Origin: Pseudomonadota bacterium
GTDB lineage: Bacteria; Desulfobacterota; Desulfobacteria; Desulfobacterales; Desulfolunaceae
DNA length: 53,731 nt
Direction of reading: 5' to 3'
NCBI GenBank assembly: GCA_018818835.1
Contig: JAHIRD010000052.1
Span: 1-53,731 of the forward strand
This document shows, piece by piece, positions 53,644 to 53,731 of the stretch. The first letter of the stretch is position 1, and each line of letters begins with the position of its first letter. The translations under genes were made by a program, and so were the position numbers. Below the pieces are notes generated by a model, which saw nothing but the letters and a program-made list of their open reading frames with translations, ran no database searches and had not been told where the DNA came from.

Positions 53644-53731
53644 ATGAATTCTTCACACGTTAATAAGATTGAATTGCTTGGTCGCATCGCAGAGATGAAG
53701 CGAATTTATTCAGTCATAGAATCTTCGATCA
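53644..53731 (+). CDS. Partial gene behind the sigma-54 promoter
   Basis: Only the first 29 codons are visible, MNSSHVNKIELLGRIAEMKR and on, with GGGAG upstream of the ATG. The frame is open to the right edge. Too short to name; a sigma-54 promoter suggests motility, nitrogen or stress functions. Confidence 0.6.
   Translation, partial: MNSSHVNKIELLGRIAEMKRIYSVIESSI

Overview
The window looks like chromosome of an anaerobic, Gram-negative deltaproteobacterium, most likely a sulfate reducer of the Desulfobacterota (Desulfobacteraceae-like). This is inferred from the oxygen-independent (cbi-type) corrinoid pathway, an outer-membrane TonB receptor, a type VI secretion Hcp protein, a large family of palindromic interspersed repeats, and the gene families present; no rRNA or other taxonomic marker gene was available to fix the genus.

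Layout. 1-5.2 kb: the 5' end of an Hcp-like gene, a Mut7-C RNase-like gene overlapping an AmmeMemoRadiSam-type radical SAM gene with a twin-arginine leader, then a chemotaxis receptor. 5.4-9.1 kb: an exported chalcone-isomerase-fold protein, a long acyl-CoA dehydrogenase behind palindromic operator candidates, and an unknown protein. 9.2-10.3 kb: AT-rich unknown genes. 10.5-14.0 kb: a TetR-EmrA-EmrB drug efflux operon with a clear promoter and operator. 14.1-18.5 kb: a small membrane protein, an exported C45-type Ntn hydrolase, and a TonB-dependent receptor.

18.7-36.5 kb is the core of the window: two cobalamin riboswitches in series (the first followed by an intrinsic terminator, the second by a possible ribosome-site switch) drive a long same-strand run: an unknown 86-aa protein, a BtuCDF-type importer, cbiA, cbiC, cbiL, a Gate-domain membrane protein, cbiD, cbiET, cbiF, cbiG, cbiH, cobO, cbiP, cobU, cobS and a CobD/CobC-type aminotransferase. 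Together these cover corrin ring methylation and contraction, amidation, adenosylation and most of nucleotide-loop assembly. Chelatase, cbiJ, cbiB and cobT are not in the window.

36.7-43.9 kb: a lipoprotein, manC, yqgE/algH, a small Cys-rich protein, a SprA-like putative metalloprotease, a YcaO-TPR protein, and hisB. 44-50.4 kb: the housekeeping block dnaG-rpoD, a CAU-anticodon tRNA, a NIF3-like gene, a coiled-coil zinc-ribbon gene and rnpB. 50.7-53.7 kb: a protein with a C-terminal HPr-like domain, ispD, a PilZ protein, and a partial gene behind a consensus sigma-54 promoter.

At least eight full or partial copies of one MITE-like palindrome (GATG...CATC ends, about 93-150 bp) are scattered over the window; several sit exactly on gene stop codons. 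Short tandem repeats with 9- and 10-bp periods occur in intergenic gaps, one ending directly on the cbiG start codon.
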